From Chondrus crispus (Eukaryota; Rhodophyta; Florideophyceae; Gigartinales; Gigartinaceae), in the NCBI RefSeq assembly GCF_000350225.1, contig NW_005178889.1, positions 62,001 to 126,000 of the forward strand: a DNA stretch of 64,000 nt. The letters run 5' to 3'. Positions 12,616-24,660 of the stretch are shown here, piece by piece. A model generated the notes under the pieces. The model ran no database searches. It worked only from the letters and a program-made list of their open reading frames with translations, and had not been told where the DNA came from. The translations under genes were made by a program, and so were the position numbers. Position 1 is the first letter of the stretch, and each line of letters begins with the position of its first letter.

Positions 12616-13105
12616 CTGTCGGGTCTATAGGGGCCGTTACTTGGTCCCCTCGGGGCTACACCCGTTATATTCTAGTTACTCTAATTTACAGTATAATTTA
12701 GCTTCGCCATGACGGCGACGGGGACTATATAGTCAACCCGATGATGATCAAAGTAAAGAGGCACGAAGCCTCGGGTCTTTTACCTTGGTTTCTGGATTCC
12801 AGGTTGTAGCCTCGACTCGGTACTGGCTCGCCCATACCGACCGAGCCATCTACACCCCTGGAATCCCAACTGCCTTCCCCGCGCGCGTCGACCCCAACCG
12901 CGCGAGCTCTACGTTAATTACTGTGCTGTCCGTTCTGTTAGTTCTGTTTTTCCTTTAATTCATCCTCTTTATTGCTGACTACGTTGCTACTTTCCTACCG
13001 CGCAAGCCGCGCCCGGATCCCGGTTCCGGTCATCCACCGGGTGGTCTCCCGAATTTCCTTACGCGTTCGAACGCGCGTCGCTCTGCCTACAGCCGCCACC
13101 CGTGG
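12616..13105 (-). mobile_element. Probable 5' LTR/leader of TE1, ends unresolved
   Basis: This stretch lies upstream of TE1 gag on the minus strand, is non-coding, and contains a TATA-like palindrome ctatatag at about 12725-12732. Its right end coincides with an abrupt loss of the gag reading frame of the neighbouring LTR-A element. I could not identify matching LTR ends or a primer-binding site. Confidence 0.35.
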
Positions 13106-13437
13106 CTGTAGAGCACGACAGATAGCTCTCCTAAAACGGTGTGGAACTCGGATGCTTGCAACTCCAGTTGCTTCCGGACGAGGGCTAATTCAGCCTCGAA
13201 ATTTTTCGTCATCTCTTGGCGAATTTCCTCGCCCATCTTCTCGAACCTGTAGGACGGGTTATCCTTGTCGGCATCAATCCCCGTCGGGGATTCTTGACCT
13301 TCGGGATCCGTGGCCGTATTGGCCTGGCTTCGGGTGCGAGGACCTCGCGGGATCCTCGACGCCCTTGCCGATCCGCTCCTACTCGCCCCGGGACCGACGT
13401 CCCCGGGTGCGCTGGTTGACATCGTTCGGCGTAGCAA
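13106..13437 (-). pseudogene. Gag N-terminus of LTR-A element
   Basis: An open frame starting shortly downstream of the primer-binding site at 13524-13541. It is low-complexity (Arg/Ser/Gly/Pro rich) then predicted helical (FEKMGEEIRQEMTKNF EAELALVRKQLEL), as is common for Gag N-termini in this window. It runs into unrelated sequence at about 13105, where TE1 appears to have inserted or joined. Confidence 0.6.
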
Positions 13438-13523
13438 GCGAACCTAAAAAAAGGTACGAACAAAAAAAGAAATAAAAAGAGACTCCGTTACCCAGACCAC
13501 TTCCTTGTCGTAGACAGAACTAT

Positions 13524-13541
13524 TTCTAGGTCGGGAGACCA
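13524..13541 (-). other. tRNA primer-binding site (LTR-A element)
   Basis: The plus strand reads TTCTAGGTCGGGAGACCA, the shape of a tRNA 3' end (two T-loop bases, 5-nt T stem, 7-nt acceptor strand, discriminator A, CCA). Its complement is an 18-nt PBS four bases inside the LTR at 13546. The same 18-mer occurs at three other LTRs in the window. Confidence 0.9.
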
Positions 13542-13545
13542 CTTT

Positions 13546-14581
13546 TGTAGTGCAATGTGCCTGGCAGGTCGCGAACACAGTCCGACGGTCAAACAAAAAG
13601 AAGAAAAAGAGCAACAGCAACAACCACTGCCAATGGCACGCGCTACGGAGCGTTCGAGACTCGCTTTCCCTTGTGTGGGCTTGCGGCCCACGGTAGCTCG
13701 ACTCCGACGGGAGGGTTAAGGAAAGATACCCGGCCCGGGAGGATAATGGTTGTAGAGACTTGTGAAGACTTGAGTGCTTGACGAGTGCGGGTTGGGCTTG
13801 TCTACGAGAATGTAACCGCGGTTCGCTGGGTTGTAAGGCCAATGCTCGACGAGCGTCTTCAGCACCTTGGGTATAATTCAAGGTCTTCGACGGGGGCTTG
13901 TTCAGCACTATCCGACGGGATCGTAACCGTGTAGCAACGCTCCTACCGACGTGTTGCCCGATGGCTAAAAACACGCTCACCAGCGCGATCGCGATCGCTG
14001 TAGGTGGTACCAACTCTGTCTTATACAGTAAGACCTTCGACGGAGGCGTCGTTACAACAGCCTTCCTACGGAACTTGAAACAGTAGCAGCGCTACACAAC
14101 GTGTTGCCTGATGGCTGAACCCCTCCACCGGATCGATCGCAAGCGACTCCAATGGAACCAACACAATTAAGGGAAAAATTGATGTAGAGATAGAAAAGGA
14201 TAGGAATTAGAGATAGAAAACGTAAAAGGATAAGGGAAAGGAATGGGACCCCGAGAAATAGAGGATGTCGTTAGCAGCGTAGAAGTGAAGCGCGTCGCGT
14301 GAACGGCAGCGGTCTTCGACGAAGGCGAGATCTAACTCCAGCAACTCGCGTTGGTATGTTGACTTTGTCGGTCAAAGGGCTAAGTTATATAGAGCCCCGC
14401 CGGGGCGAGTACAGTAGCTCCCGGCTCTAGACTCTAGATCTAATTAGTAAATAAATTAAATAATTAAAATAATCGTGCGCTTCGTCGCACACGTGTGTCC
14501 CCCAAACCCGGACTACAGTATCCAATTTTTTTCCTTTTTCACTTCTTTTCACCCCCCTTTTCAGGTGCGTATTGCACTACA
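13546..14581 (-). mobile_element. LTR A (1036 bp), 5' LTR of minus-strand element
   Basis: Ends are TGTAGTGCAAT and ATTGCACTACA, a TG...CA LTR with an 11-bp inverted terminus. A PBS lies just to the left, fixing it as a 5' LTR in minus orientation. It is of the same family as LTRs at 15447-16444, 22692-23584 and 59775-60896, and contains two copies of a roughly 120-bp internal module marked by the words gcccgatggc and gtagcagcgctacac. Confidence 0.9.
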
Positions 14582-14592
14582 CAAACGTCACC

Positions 14593-15321
14593 ATGACGAG
14601 GACACAAGAAGGGAGAAGCCGGAAAGAAAGGGGCATTCACCCGCTGATGGCAGTACTTCGGCGATGGGCACCAACGATTGTGGAGGTTTTGTACAATTTC
14701 ATCGGGCCACAGGCGCGAACCGCGATCGCCTCAGGAAAAGCGGTGCAGAGAGACTACGGGAACGTCGAAAGAGATTTCTACAGAGCTGTTGTAGCAAGGA
14801 TCGGAGGATCGATGGAGGAATGGCTATTCGAGTACGCCAATCATGGGAGCGTACGGCTAGCATGGGGAGGCTACCGGGCAAGATACCGGCACCGTCGGCG
14901 AAGTCTCGTTCGATGCCGTCGAGATCGCGCAACCCGATCACAGAGAACCACTTTGCTGCTGCGTACAGTAGGGAGTAATGGTGCGTGGATTTATCGTGTA
15001 ACTCCTCAAGTGAGGGATATCGCTGCGAGGCAGCGACGAGAGGAGTATGACCCGGATGAAGAGCCGATTCGGCTGGGTCGAGAGGAGGAGGTAATCAGGG
15101 GATTGAGGGGAGCTCTTGAGGGTAGCCAGAATGGTATGAGAATCCCACACCGGCACGACCTCGCCGGACACGGGGGTCCTCCGGTTCGGGTGAGGGTCCC
15201 GATGGAGGGACAGACGTGTCGGACATCAGCCACGTGGAAGAAAGGTCGTCTTGTCCTTGCTCGACCGTCTTTTAAAAAAGGGTTCCCGCACGCTGGTAGG
15301 AGGGAAAGTAGCACTAGATAG
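14593..15321 (+). CDS. Hypothetical protein between inverted LTRs
   Basis: A 242-codon frame from an ATG 12 nt inside LTR A. I do not recognise it. The first half looks protein-like (ERGIHPLMAVLRRWAPTI, then ARTAIASGKAVQRDYGNV), with hydrophobic and charged alternation suggesting helices; the second half is Arg-rich. It ends about 125 nt before LTR B. It could be a fragment of a retroelement Gag or a captured host sequence, or just an open frame. Confidence 0.35.
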   Translation: MTRTQEGRSRKERGIHPLMAVLRRWAPTIVEVLYNFIGPQARTAIASGKAVQRDYGNVERDFYRAVVARIGGSMEEWLFEYANHGSVRLAWGGYRARYRHRRRSLVRCRRDRATRSQRTTLLLRTVGSNGAWIYRVTPQVRDIAARQRREEYDPDEEPIRLGREEEVIRGLRGALEGSQNGMRIPHRHDLAGHGGPPVRVRVPMEGQTCRTSATWKKGRLVLARPSFKKGFPHAGRRESSTR

Positions 15322-15446
15322 TGCAAGGGGAGACCTTCGGTCGAAGGATGAGGACGATGGATGGACGCGCGAGGTGGAAGGAGAAGAAAAAATCGGAAGA
15401 TTACACGAGGGGTTGGCGGTGGGCAAGGACGCTCAGAACGGGGATA

Positions 15447-16444
15447 TGTAGTGCAATACCCGTCTCGGGTAGGGGGTGAAAGGAAATGAGAAAAGGAAAA
15501 AATTGGATACTGTGGTCCGGGCTGGAGGACACACGTGTGCAACGATGGGCACGATTATTTTAATTATTTAATTCTATTTACAAATTAGATCTAGAATCTA
15601 GAGCCGGGAGCAACTGTACTCGCCCCTGCGGGGCTATATAGCATAGTCCAGTTACCAACCCAAGTGAGTAAAGGTAACCCGAGTTGCCGGAGTTAGATCT
15701 CGCCTTCGTCGAAGACCGCTTCCGTCCAGGCGACGCGCTTCACTTCTACGCTGCTAACGACATCCTCTATTGCTCGGGGTCCCATTCCTTTTCCTTATCA
15801 TTTACCATTACCTATCCTTTTCTATCTGTTGGTGCCATCGGCATTGGTTGCGACCGATCCGGTGGAGGTGTTTTAGCCATCGGGCAACACGTTGTGTAGC
15901 GCTGCTACTGTTTCAAGTTCCGTAGGAAGGCTGTTGTAACGACGCCTCCGTCGAAGGTCTTACTGTATAAGACAGAGTTGGTACCACCAACCGCGATCGC
16001 GATCGCGCGGGTGAGCGTGTTTTTAGCCATCGGGCAACACGTCGGTAGTACCGTTGCTACATGGTTATGATCCCGTCGGGTAGTGCTGAACAAGCCCCCG
16101 TCGAAGACCTTGAATTATACCCAAGGTGCTAAAGACGCTCGTCGAGCATTGGCCTTACAACTCAGCGAACTGCGGTTACATTCTCGTAGACAAGCCCAAC
16201 CCGCACCCGCCGAGCACTCAAGTCTTCACAAGTCTCTACCACCATTATCCTCCCGGGCCGGGCATCTTTCCTTACCCCCCCGTCGGAGTTGAGATACCGT
16301 GGGCCGCAAGCCCACACAAGGGAAAGAGAGTCTCGAACGCTCCGTAGCACGTGCCATCGGCAGTGGTTGTTTCTGTTGCTCTTTTTCTTCTTTTTGTTTG
16401 ACCGTCGGACTGTGTTCGCGGCCTGCCAGGCACATTGCACTACA
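15447..16444 (+). mobile_element. LTR B (998 bp), inverted relative to LTR A
   Basis: Same family as LTR A, in the opposite orientation, with ends TGTAGTGCAAT and ATTGCACTACA and two internal 120-bp modules. The flanks (ggata on the left, cgctt on the right) do not match, so it is not a simple solo LTR with a TSD. No PBS follows on the right; the right flank is truncated element J sequence. LTRs A and B could pair as 1-kb arms around an 865-bp centre. Confidence 0.85.
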
Positions 16445-19093
16445 CGCTTCCTTCGTCCGCGGCGTCCGCGTCCTTTCTTCTTTCAGGACGTCGTTCGTCG
16501 AGAAGGGCCTTCACGTTACCCGTGGCCCCTCGCGTGGGGTTATCTTGGGGCATCCCGGACCTTTGAGGTCCGGTCTGATCATCAGATCGCGTTCTGGAGC
16601 TGATCCCTGGAACGGTTCTTTCCTCCGTCGCGAGCAGTGGTTTCTGGGAAGCATTCGTGGGTAAATCGGGGAACCGCGCAGTCGTATTTACCCCTAATCT
16701 TTTCCCGAGGAACTACTGTCTCCGGACGATCTAGCGTCTTCTTGACCGGCAAACGTTTGCCGTGTATCGCGAGAGGACCCGCTGGTTTCTCAGTCGTCTA
16801 TTTCTTCTTCGTGTATGCCACTCGGCGTGAGCATAACGGGTGCTGCCTTCGGTTGGCTTGGATCGTTCGTGGGTAGGGCCACCCGTTCGTCACGCTTGCA
16901 GGTGGGGAAATCTGACGTAACTAGATCCCGTAGATACATCATTGCTCCTTCTACGTCGCCCGTCGATGGTCGACCCCTTTCGCGGTAATCCTCACGGCGG
17001 GGATACGTGGAGGGCGCTCCCCTTTGTTCTTGGCCCGCACGTGGCGGAGGTCGCCGTTTCGAATCGTTAAACCGTACTTGGCCTCGGCCGCCTTGATTGA
17101 CGAAACCTCGAGAGCGGTCCGTCGCTACTTGTGTGATGAGTTTGCGCATATGCGGACGCGTCTTCAGGTAATATAGGTAGCTTTGGTACGCGGAGTACAA
17201 CTGTTGTTCCTGCCTGAGGAACGGGCATTTGTACAACGTATGCCAAACGATCCGACACAGCCACCAACGGTACTGCTGTGAGTTGGGCGGCACAATCGAG
17301 AGTGCTAGGCCCACTTGCTCGTTCGTGAGCTTCGGTACTTTCGCTGGTACAAAGCGTCCGATGCGTTTCGCAATGTCTAGCTCCGAGACGGCATCCGTAA
17401 TCGAAGGAGTTGACGTCGTCGCGCCTGTATTTGAAGACGCGAGGTCTTGGAGCCCGGGTACGACCATCACAGGTTCGAAGCGGGAACCGGCAGGGGCGTC
17501 CAACAGACCTGCATTTCCTGCGACGAGGCCTCGGCCTTCACGTTGTTCTTCGACATACAGCGAGGATCCAGAAGAAGTTTTAGAGCTAGCTGTAGCCTTG
17601 AGTGAACGAATTGTTCGCTGAGCATGGACACCGATGTCCGGCAACGCCTTCCCCGATCTCTCACGATGCGTGTTACCCTCCGCTAGTGCTATGTGGCGAA
17701 TCAACGATAAGTCCGTGCGCTTGTTTGCGGCCAAGCGTTGGACGGCCGAAGCTACGACGTCTCGGGTCTCGGGGGCCAGGCCTCTTACGTAGTAGTTTAC
17801 AAGGGCGGCGTCTGAGAGTACATCGTTGCAAGCGTACGCTTCGACCTCGAGCCGATCTGCGTGCTACGCATTTTCGTTCTCATACGGGAGTTGGCGGATG
17901 GTCGTGACCTTCTCATAAGCTCGATTGAGAATGTCATCAGTCAATTACCACTGGATAAACGTTTCGACGAGTGTGGGCCACGTAATCGAGGCACTCGTCC
18001 GGAGAGTACCAGAACGTATGGCACTCATCGTGAATGAAGTGTACAGCTGCTCTGCCGCACGCTCGAGGAAATGCGCAACGACGCGAACGGCGACCCCTTC
18101 GTGGAGACGCTGGGCATTGAACGTTATGCTCAGGTCCTCGAAAAATGGGAGTAGGCCAATCGCCGATGATCCGTAGAATGGCTTCATGGTAGGTCGAATG
18201 CCACGACAGCGTCTCACGTATTTCGCTTGGTGACCGGCGTCACTTTCCGTAACAAAGTTTGACGTGTCCTCCAAACGATAGAGGCGATAGTCGACGACGT
18301 GTTGGAATTCTTGAATTAAGGTAGTAGAAAGCTCGAGGCCGGGCTCGCGCAGACCGAGCTGACCGAGGGGGGTTACCGCAAGGCCTGGGCCTCTGCATCC
18401 GGAACGGATCTGAGACGGTAGTGCCTTTTCGTAAGGCCTTCCCACGTGGGCTAGCATTCGATCCCTCAACCGGGCGGTTTGTTCAACGTGAGAGGTTTCT
18501 TCCGGAGACCCTCTTTGTTCGGAGCGTTCCGTACGAAGAGGAAATGGCTCGAAAAGATGCAACACGATTGGCGAAGGCCGAGAATCGTCGCGAAATCTCG
18601 CAGGCGATTGGGGACACGTGTCCCTATGCTCTCGCAGGAGGTTCGCACATGTGCGTTGCTGTTGTACTTGAGTTATCAAATGCGCGAACGCGTGCATTTG
18701 TTCGGCAGTCGGGCCGCACGGACGATCTGCGGAGGAATCGTACGGAATGTGACTTTCGCAGAGAACGAGTCGAGATTCTATCGTATCGACGTGAGCACGG
18801 AGGCTCTCCAGTTTCTGCGTGAAGGATTCATATCGGCCCAACATCATGTCTCGTAGATTTCCACGGCATCGTTCGTATACATCGTCGTACACGTCCTCTC
18901 GGAGTGCGTCTCGAATGTCGTCGAGGTTTCGAAGCATCTGCTCATACGTAGGCAGTGGCGACGCCGAGGTAGCCGGCTGTATGTCGGGACGGTTTCCAGA
19001 GACATTAGTCGGAACGTCACTCCCTGCGCGCGGAGCAGGTGGATCCGCGGCTTCGGAGCCGTCGACGGATCGGTGAGGAGAACTCATGGGCAA
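16445..19093 (-). pseudogene. Gag of element J
   Basis: Minus-strand Gag read as two long frames, 19093-17945 and 17734-16790. The N-terminus has YEQMLRNLDDIRDALREDVY, homologous to the element E Gag N-terminus. The middle holds a capsid-like helical region (LVETFIQW to RGLAPETRDVVASAVQRL). A zinc knuckle follows near 17250, but its first Cys is Trp. TAA at 17945-17947 and TAG near 17860 interrupt the middle at places where Gln would fit. No protease, RT or integrase of J is present; the sequence is cut at LTR B. Confidence 0.75.
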
Positions 19094-19151
19094 GGTAAAC
19101 TATCGGATACTATTGATGCCGTACGTGGCAAATACGTAAGTGATCGTACAC

Positions 19152-19169
19152 TTCTAGGTCGGGAGACCA
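19152..19169 (-). other. tRNA primer-binding site (element J)
   Basis: Same 18-mer as at 13524-13541, one base from LTR I. It fixes LTR I as the 5' LTR of the minus-strand element J. Confidence 0.9.
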
Positions 19170-19170
19170 G

Positions 19171-19862
19171 TGTAGTATAACACGCCAGCGCTCAACCGAC
19201 TACGAAGGCGGGAGCGGGCTCAGGGCGTATACTGTAGCTCGAAGTGCCATGTCACTGGGCGTACGTGCCAATAAGCGAATGGGAACGTGTCCCTGGTAGC
19301 GTGGTAGAGTCTTGAATGGGTTCGACACCCCAACGAGCAACGGCTGGCAGATCGACGAGTCGACGCGTGACTCGGCGCCCTTGCGGTCTGGGCGACGGCG
19401 CGGAGTCCGGATCCTGGCACGGAGCCGCGCTGTCGTAGCGCCTCACCCTCGAGTGGGTGGTCGGAACGTAGAACGGAAAACAGAAGGGAAAAAGGCCAAA
19501 AGACCTACGAAAAAGAAAGGAAAACGTAGACGACTAGGGGTCCGGAATTGACCAGACTAGCCCTCCGTGTGCTGTCGACGGTCCTCTCTTCATTCCCCTA
19601 GCGGCCTCCTTTATTAACTACGTAATACTGTGCTTCTTACACCTTAAAGCGTAACGGCGCCAATACAGAGGAGACTTCGTAAATACTATTGCGCCGTTGC
19701 GCTACAGTACTGTACCCGAGGTACTGTAAGGATCGGTCGCCTTACACGCAACATTAGACGCATCCGAAAAATGACAGTCGTTGTCATAACGTTTGCCACG
19801 TGGTTGACGTTTCCACGCGGACAGTATTTTTGTGTAGATAGGACACGCGCCCTTATGCTACA
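19171..19862 (-). mobile_element. LTR I, 5' LTR of element J
   Basis: 692 bp, ends TGTAGTATAA and TTATGCTACA, adjacent to a PBS on its left. The right end abuts element H RNase H coding sequence at 19863, so J seems to have inserted into H; the matching left LTR of J is missing. The terminal words resemble the LTR C/D/F/G family. Confidence 0.75.
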
Positions 19863-22680
19863 CGAAGAACCGAACGACTGGCGACCCGTGGGGTATTAGT
19901 CGTACTCACTGTCCGATAGTAAGCGCAACTACAGCGCTACGGAGCGCGAGTGCTTCGCCGTATTGTGGGCCGTCCGCACACTACGGCCGTACGTGGAAGG
20001 AACGAAGTTCACCGTCCGAACGGATCATGAAGCCTTGAGGTGGCTCATGTCCCTCACCGAGAGTTCCGGAAGACTCACCCGGTGGCGGCTACGTCTGGCT
20101 GAATACGATTTCACCATTCAGTACCGCCCCAGGCGCGTGCATCAGGTGCCCGATGCCCTGTCACGCCTCGTGTCCTCTCATGTCGCCGATGACCCTCGCC
20201 CCACCGTCGAGGTGGATGACGACATTCCCACCTTCGACGGGGGTACGACCGTTCGAGACGTATCGAACGAGCTCGTGGACTACGCTTGTACCGCGAGCTG
20301 TGATCATCAGGCCGTCCATGTATTCGTAACGACACGGAACCAAGCCGAAGCCCGAACAAGGTCGCGCGTACGGATGCGCGACGAACGGCGAGGCGACGAC
20401 GACGCCCCCGCTCTCCAAGGACCCAATTCGTTTTGGGAGGAGAACGAAGAGTTCGACGCCGCCGACATCCAGCGCGCTGAAGACCGCGAGGCTGGGGCGC
20501 CCGACACCCGGGTCGTACTGCCGCAGGACGACCTCCCGGCCCCTCTTACGATAGAGGAGATAGCCGAGGAGCAACGCGTGGATGACTTCTGCCAAACCGA
20601 TTTGGCACAACAGTCAGAGTCCCGAGACTCCGCGTTCTTCGAGGACCACCAGGGGGTGCTCAAGCGGAGACACCCCTTCGACTCTGACATCGTACAGGTG
20701 GTGGTACCTCGGACGCTCCGCGCCCGGCTCCTTCGCCTGTGCCACAACCCGGCCATTGCGGGACACCCGGGCCAGAATCGTATGTACTCCGCACTTCGAC
20801 GCGAGTACTACTGGCCCCATCTCGCTGCAGATGTCGCTGCCGCGGTGCGAGGGTGTCGGACCTGCGCGATGAACCGGGTCAAGTTGCGGAAACACCTCAA
20901 CCGTTTGAGGTTGTTCCCCGCCAAGCGGCCACTCGAGAGCCTCGCGATTGACATCTTGGGTCCGCTCCCCAAGACGAAGACAGGGAAACGATTCCTCCTC
21001 GTTATCACAGACCGCTTCACTAAGTTAACGCAAGTTGTCGCGCTCCGAACAGTGACCGCGTACACTGTTGCGATACCATTCCGTGACGCGTGGGTCTTCA
21101 AATACGGCGTTCCGCGTTCGCTGTTGTCGGACAACGGTCCTCAATTTAACGCAAAGTTCTTCCACAGCGTGTGTCGCGTAATGGAGATAATTGCCTTATA
21201 TACGTCCGCGTATCATCCCCAGACGAATGGGCAGGTTGAACTTTACAACCGTGTAGCATAACCGCCGACTACTGTACTATATATTAAGATTTAGAATTAG
21301 ATCTAACGCTGTAAGGTACGGACCTTACAGCGTGCGCGCGCGCATACCTTACAGCGCGCGCGCACTAACACGTGTAGCACACGTGTAGCACACGTGTACT
21401 GTCAGCCCCGATGGCTGACAGCGTTACAGTGCGGGCCGGCCCGCACTGTCTACAGTAAGCCGACTACAGTACAGTCCGTACCGTACTGTAGACGGTTAAT
21501 TAACTTGTACAATAACTATAGGGAGCGACCGCCGGCGGAAGAGACCAGGGGAGGCAACCCTCCACCGACGGTCGACCACCCAGCTTACTCTACTCACACC
21601 GCCATTCCGCGAGTAGTTACCACCGAGCGGGTAGTGGACGCGCGCGACACCGCGGCGAGCTGCGATCCGCCTCCGCCCGTCAGTACCGGATCGTCAACCG
21701 GTACTGCTCCGGGGCGTCGAGGCGTCGATCCACTCGCCTACGCGCGCGTCCCCGCCGACCACGCTCTACCACCCGCTACCGGCCCGCCTCCGGTGGCGTT
21801 GGTTGGTTCAAGACCCTCGGTACGCCGATCTGGGGTCTTCCGCCGAACATCGCGAACACCCCCTCCGCCGGGTGTGGGATGTTTATGTGACAAACCGGAC
21901 TATCGCGTCGATGCTTCGAAACTATGGCAACGAGCATCAGGATGATTGGGACGTGGACGTGGGACCGCTTACGTAGGCGTACAATTCCCACGTACAACGA
22001 ACCACGCGTACGACACCCTTTGAGCTCGTGCTCAGCAGACCCTTGCCGGAGTTCTCTCTTCGAAGAGCCGACGGGGACGCGCCCCTCCGGACAGGTGAAC
22101 TCAAGCCGCAGAGTTCCTCAAGACCTTGGACGAGACGATCTAAAAAGCTTACGAAAGCATGCATCGTACGCAATCCCGCTACAAACGCGACTTCGATAAA
22201 CGCGTACGAAGAATTAACACGCGACTCAAGCCTGAGGATTACGTATACCTCAACCCCACCGATGGGGAGAAGACGTCGAACAAGCTCGCGTCACCTGCCG
22301 TTGGACCATACCGCGTACTGGCCAACGACAAACGAACCATCACGATCGACCGTGATGGGGTGACAAAGCGCGTCTCTGCAGACCGCTGCGTGTATGCGCC
22401 CCCTCCGACGGACGCACCACGAGCAAGTGCAACAACTCCAGGTGACCTTGCCGACCATGTCACCGAGGGCACGCAGTATGCTGTCGAGCGTCTGCTCAAG
22501 CATCGCGTGGTAGAGGACGGAACTACGGAGTTCCTAATCAAGTGGGCTGACTACGACCAACCCACTTGGACTTTACGAACACATGTCCCTGAAGAGCTAG
22601 TGTCGCGATACGCGAAACGACTGAGAACGCGTACAGGCAGGGAACTCACCTCCGAAGTGAACGCGGTCGTTCACTCTTGA
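19863..22680 (+). pseudogene. Element H pol: RNase H, integrase, chromodomain
   Basis: 5'-truncated plus-strand Pol. RNase H part: SATERECFAVLWAVRTLRP and RTDHEALRWLM, with a TAG at 19897-19899 where Trp is usual. Integrase: zinc domain with H-x5-GH and C-RTC, core with LAIDILGPL, LLSDNGPQF and NGQVELYNR, which together give the DDE triad. The frame is cut by solo LTR G at 21252-21892; removing it and one TSD copy restores it. Beyond, TAG/TAA codons and a frameshift near 22140 are present, then a C-terminal domain with TITIDRDGVT and a chromodomain (QYAVERLLKHRVV, EFLIKWADYD). The stop codon overlaps the polypurine tract. Confidence 0.9.
21252..21892 (+). mobile_element. Solo LTR G (641 bp)
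   Basis: Starts TGTAGCATAACC and ends GTTTATGTGACA; flanked by identical 5-bp duplications AACCG (21247-21251 and 21893-21897). Inserted in the integrase codons just after the catalytic Glu of element H. It carries perfect hairpins, for example near 21400-21425 and 21430-21450. Confidence 0.92.
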
Positions 22681-22691
22681 GGAGGGGGCCC
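22679..22691 (+). other. Polypurine tract of element H
   Basis: GAGGAGGGGGCCC directly before the 3' LTR at 22692. It is the plus-strand primer for reverse transcription and overlaps the last codon and stop of pol. An equivalent tract precedes the 3' LTR of element E. Confidence 0.8.
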
Positions 22692-23584
22692 TGTAGTGCA
22701 ATAAGGGGTTGCACAATGGGGTGAAGGGAAAAGAAACTAAGTTGGAATGTGAATACCGTAGTCCGGGATTGGGGGACAAACGTGTGAATATTTGCACAGC
22801 TTTTATTTTAATTATTAATTTTATTTAGTTAATTAGTCAGTATTAATTTTGCTGACATTAGATTAGATCTAGGATCTGGCGCCGCGAGATACTGTAGTGG
22901 CTCCGGCGGGGCGATATATACTTTAGCCCACTGGCCACCAAGTCAGTAAAGGTAACCCGAGTTGTCGGAGTTGAATGTCGCCTTTGTCGAAGTCCGTCTC
23001 TACCAAGACGCTCCCTTTTACCTAAGCCTCCGGCATCCTACAGCGCTCGGGGGTCCCCTTCCTTTTTCTTTTATTTCCTTATCCTTTTCTATTTCTAATC
23101 CTACCTATTTTCCCTTTTCTTGTGTTGGTGCCATCAGCCTCGGTTGCGACCGAACCGTTGTAGGTGTTTCGAGCCATCGGGAGGCACAGTTGGTGTAGCG
23201 CCGCTACTTTCATCTCATCCCGTCGGGCTGCGTTGCGACGCCCCCGTTGAAGGCCTTGTAGCGTTACAAGGTGTCGAAGAAGCTCAACGAGCATTGGCCT
23301 TACAACCCAGTGGAACCGGGGTACCTAAGTACGCGCCCCACTCCACACTCGTCGAGCAGTTCTCTTCGCAAGTCTCTACCACAAAGATCCCGAGCCGGGC
23401 TGTTTCTCTGTGCTCTCCTATCAGGGATCTCAGCTACTACGAGTCCCAAGCTCGTTTAAACGGAGAAGGGAGAGTCGGACACTCCGTAGCGCTGTGCCGT
23501 CGGCAGTTCTTCTTTTTGTTGCTGTTGATATTTTTGCTGGACCATCGGACCGCGGTCTCTACCTGACAGGCGCATTGCACTACA
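22692..23584 (+). mobile_element. 3' LTR of element H (893 bp)
   Basis: Ends TGTAGTGCAAT and ATTGCACTACA, same family as LTRs A, B and K, preceded by the polypurine tract. It contains only one copy of the 120-bp module that is present twice in A and B and three times in K. Confidence 0.92.
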
Positions 23585-24396
23585 GGCCCCTAACCGCTTC
23601 GTCACAGAGTAATTAACACGTCGAGGTTAGGAACAGATGACGCGGGCGGACAGACAAATGCACCCGACCGAGGGTGGCAAACGAAAGAGCGAGACGCTAA
23701 AACGTATTGACAGTCAAGCTCATCGAACAGGACCGACGTCGCCGACAAATCGCGAAAAGTGAAGACAGCACGGACTGTACAACGAAAATGGCAAGCCCTG
23801 TAACAGTGAGTACAGGAGGGGTGGATACGGTCTTCCATGGAACGGGAGAGCGTCACGATAACACTCGCCGATCGAGTGCTCGAATCAGAAAACAAGAGCG
23901 ACGCCAATACGTATGGACAGTCCAAGCTCACTGCGCGACACACAAATACCAAGCGGCCCGAACCGCTGGTAACGAAGCGTGTCACGTAGTTGCCAACGAG
24001 AAGCAGGAGGGCGACGTAGCCCGCCTAGCTAGGGAATAACGTGAACGGTCGCGACGAGCACCCCTCATAGGGAGACTCAAGATCGCGCGACCGCGCACGA
24101 CCGACGAGGCACAGATGGGAAAAGGACGCGCATATCCCCTGCCCCGTTTAGTGGTCATATATGACCACTAAATACCCATTTTCACCATATCTTAGCCAGT
24201 TTTCGGATTTAGGTAAGAAAAGTACAGTTGTTGACCGAAAAAAGTCAGCTGAACTCATTTGTGGCTACGGACTACCCCAAAACATTTTGCAAATAGGCTG
24301 TAATGAGGTCTGGCTCCCAACAGACGCCGTTCGGGCCAGAACAGTATTGGTCGTACCGATTTCGTTTGGCCAAATTATGCGCATTTTAATCAAAAA
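23585..24396. other. No gene recognised
   Basis: 23585-24150 is a purine-rich open stretch with short internal similarities (gctcatcgaacagg... versus ctcgaatcagaaaac...) but no family I can name. 24150-24396 is AT-rich and includes a short palindrome, tagtggtcatatatgaccacta (24151-24172); it may be 5' flank or UTR of the piggyBac remnant. Confidence 0.3.
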
Positions 24397-24660
24397 TTGA
24401 CGTCGGATACAGCATGCTCTCTCGTAACGGCAGCGGAGGTGGCGGTGTTGTTGGCGCTGGAGAACGAGGCCCATCGCGGAAGCTTTTGCTGCTCAAGTGC
24501 GAGACTGGCCATGGAGAAAGCTCTGAAGGATCCATTGCAATGCAATGAGATCGCGGAATTGAAGGATTTGGATACTTTGTTTGCGGCATACACTGACTGA
24601 AGCTCTTCGCTCGACAGTGAAGATTCCTGGCGCAAAGACACGGAGTTTGACAACAAGTGG

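Larger units (their letters stand above)
6122..13105 (-). mobile_element. Degraded Ty3/Gypsy retrotransposon TE1
   Basis: Minus-strand order is gag, protease, reverse transcriptase, RNase H, integrase, chromodomain, the standard order for a Ty3/Gypsy chromovirus-type element. The coding region is broken by several nonsense codons and at least three frameshifts, so the copy is dead. A clear 3' LTR was not found in the left flank. The sequence upstream of gag (12616-13105) probably includes the 5' LTR and leader, with unresolved ends. The element seems to interrupt the gag N-terminus of another element at 13106-13437. Confidence 0.85.

Noticed and set aside
13038..13050. TGGTCTCCCGA on the plus strand, like the start of the shared primer-binding site
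   Set aside because: Only 11 bases match, no LTR end precedes it, and the adjoining sequence does not fit a plus-strand element.
16162..16603. Frames of about 100 codons in LTR B and similar ones in LTRs A, C and K
   Set aside because: They recur only because the LTRs recur and contain no known domain.
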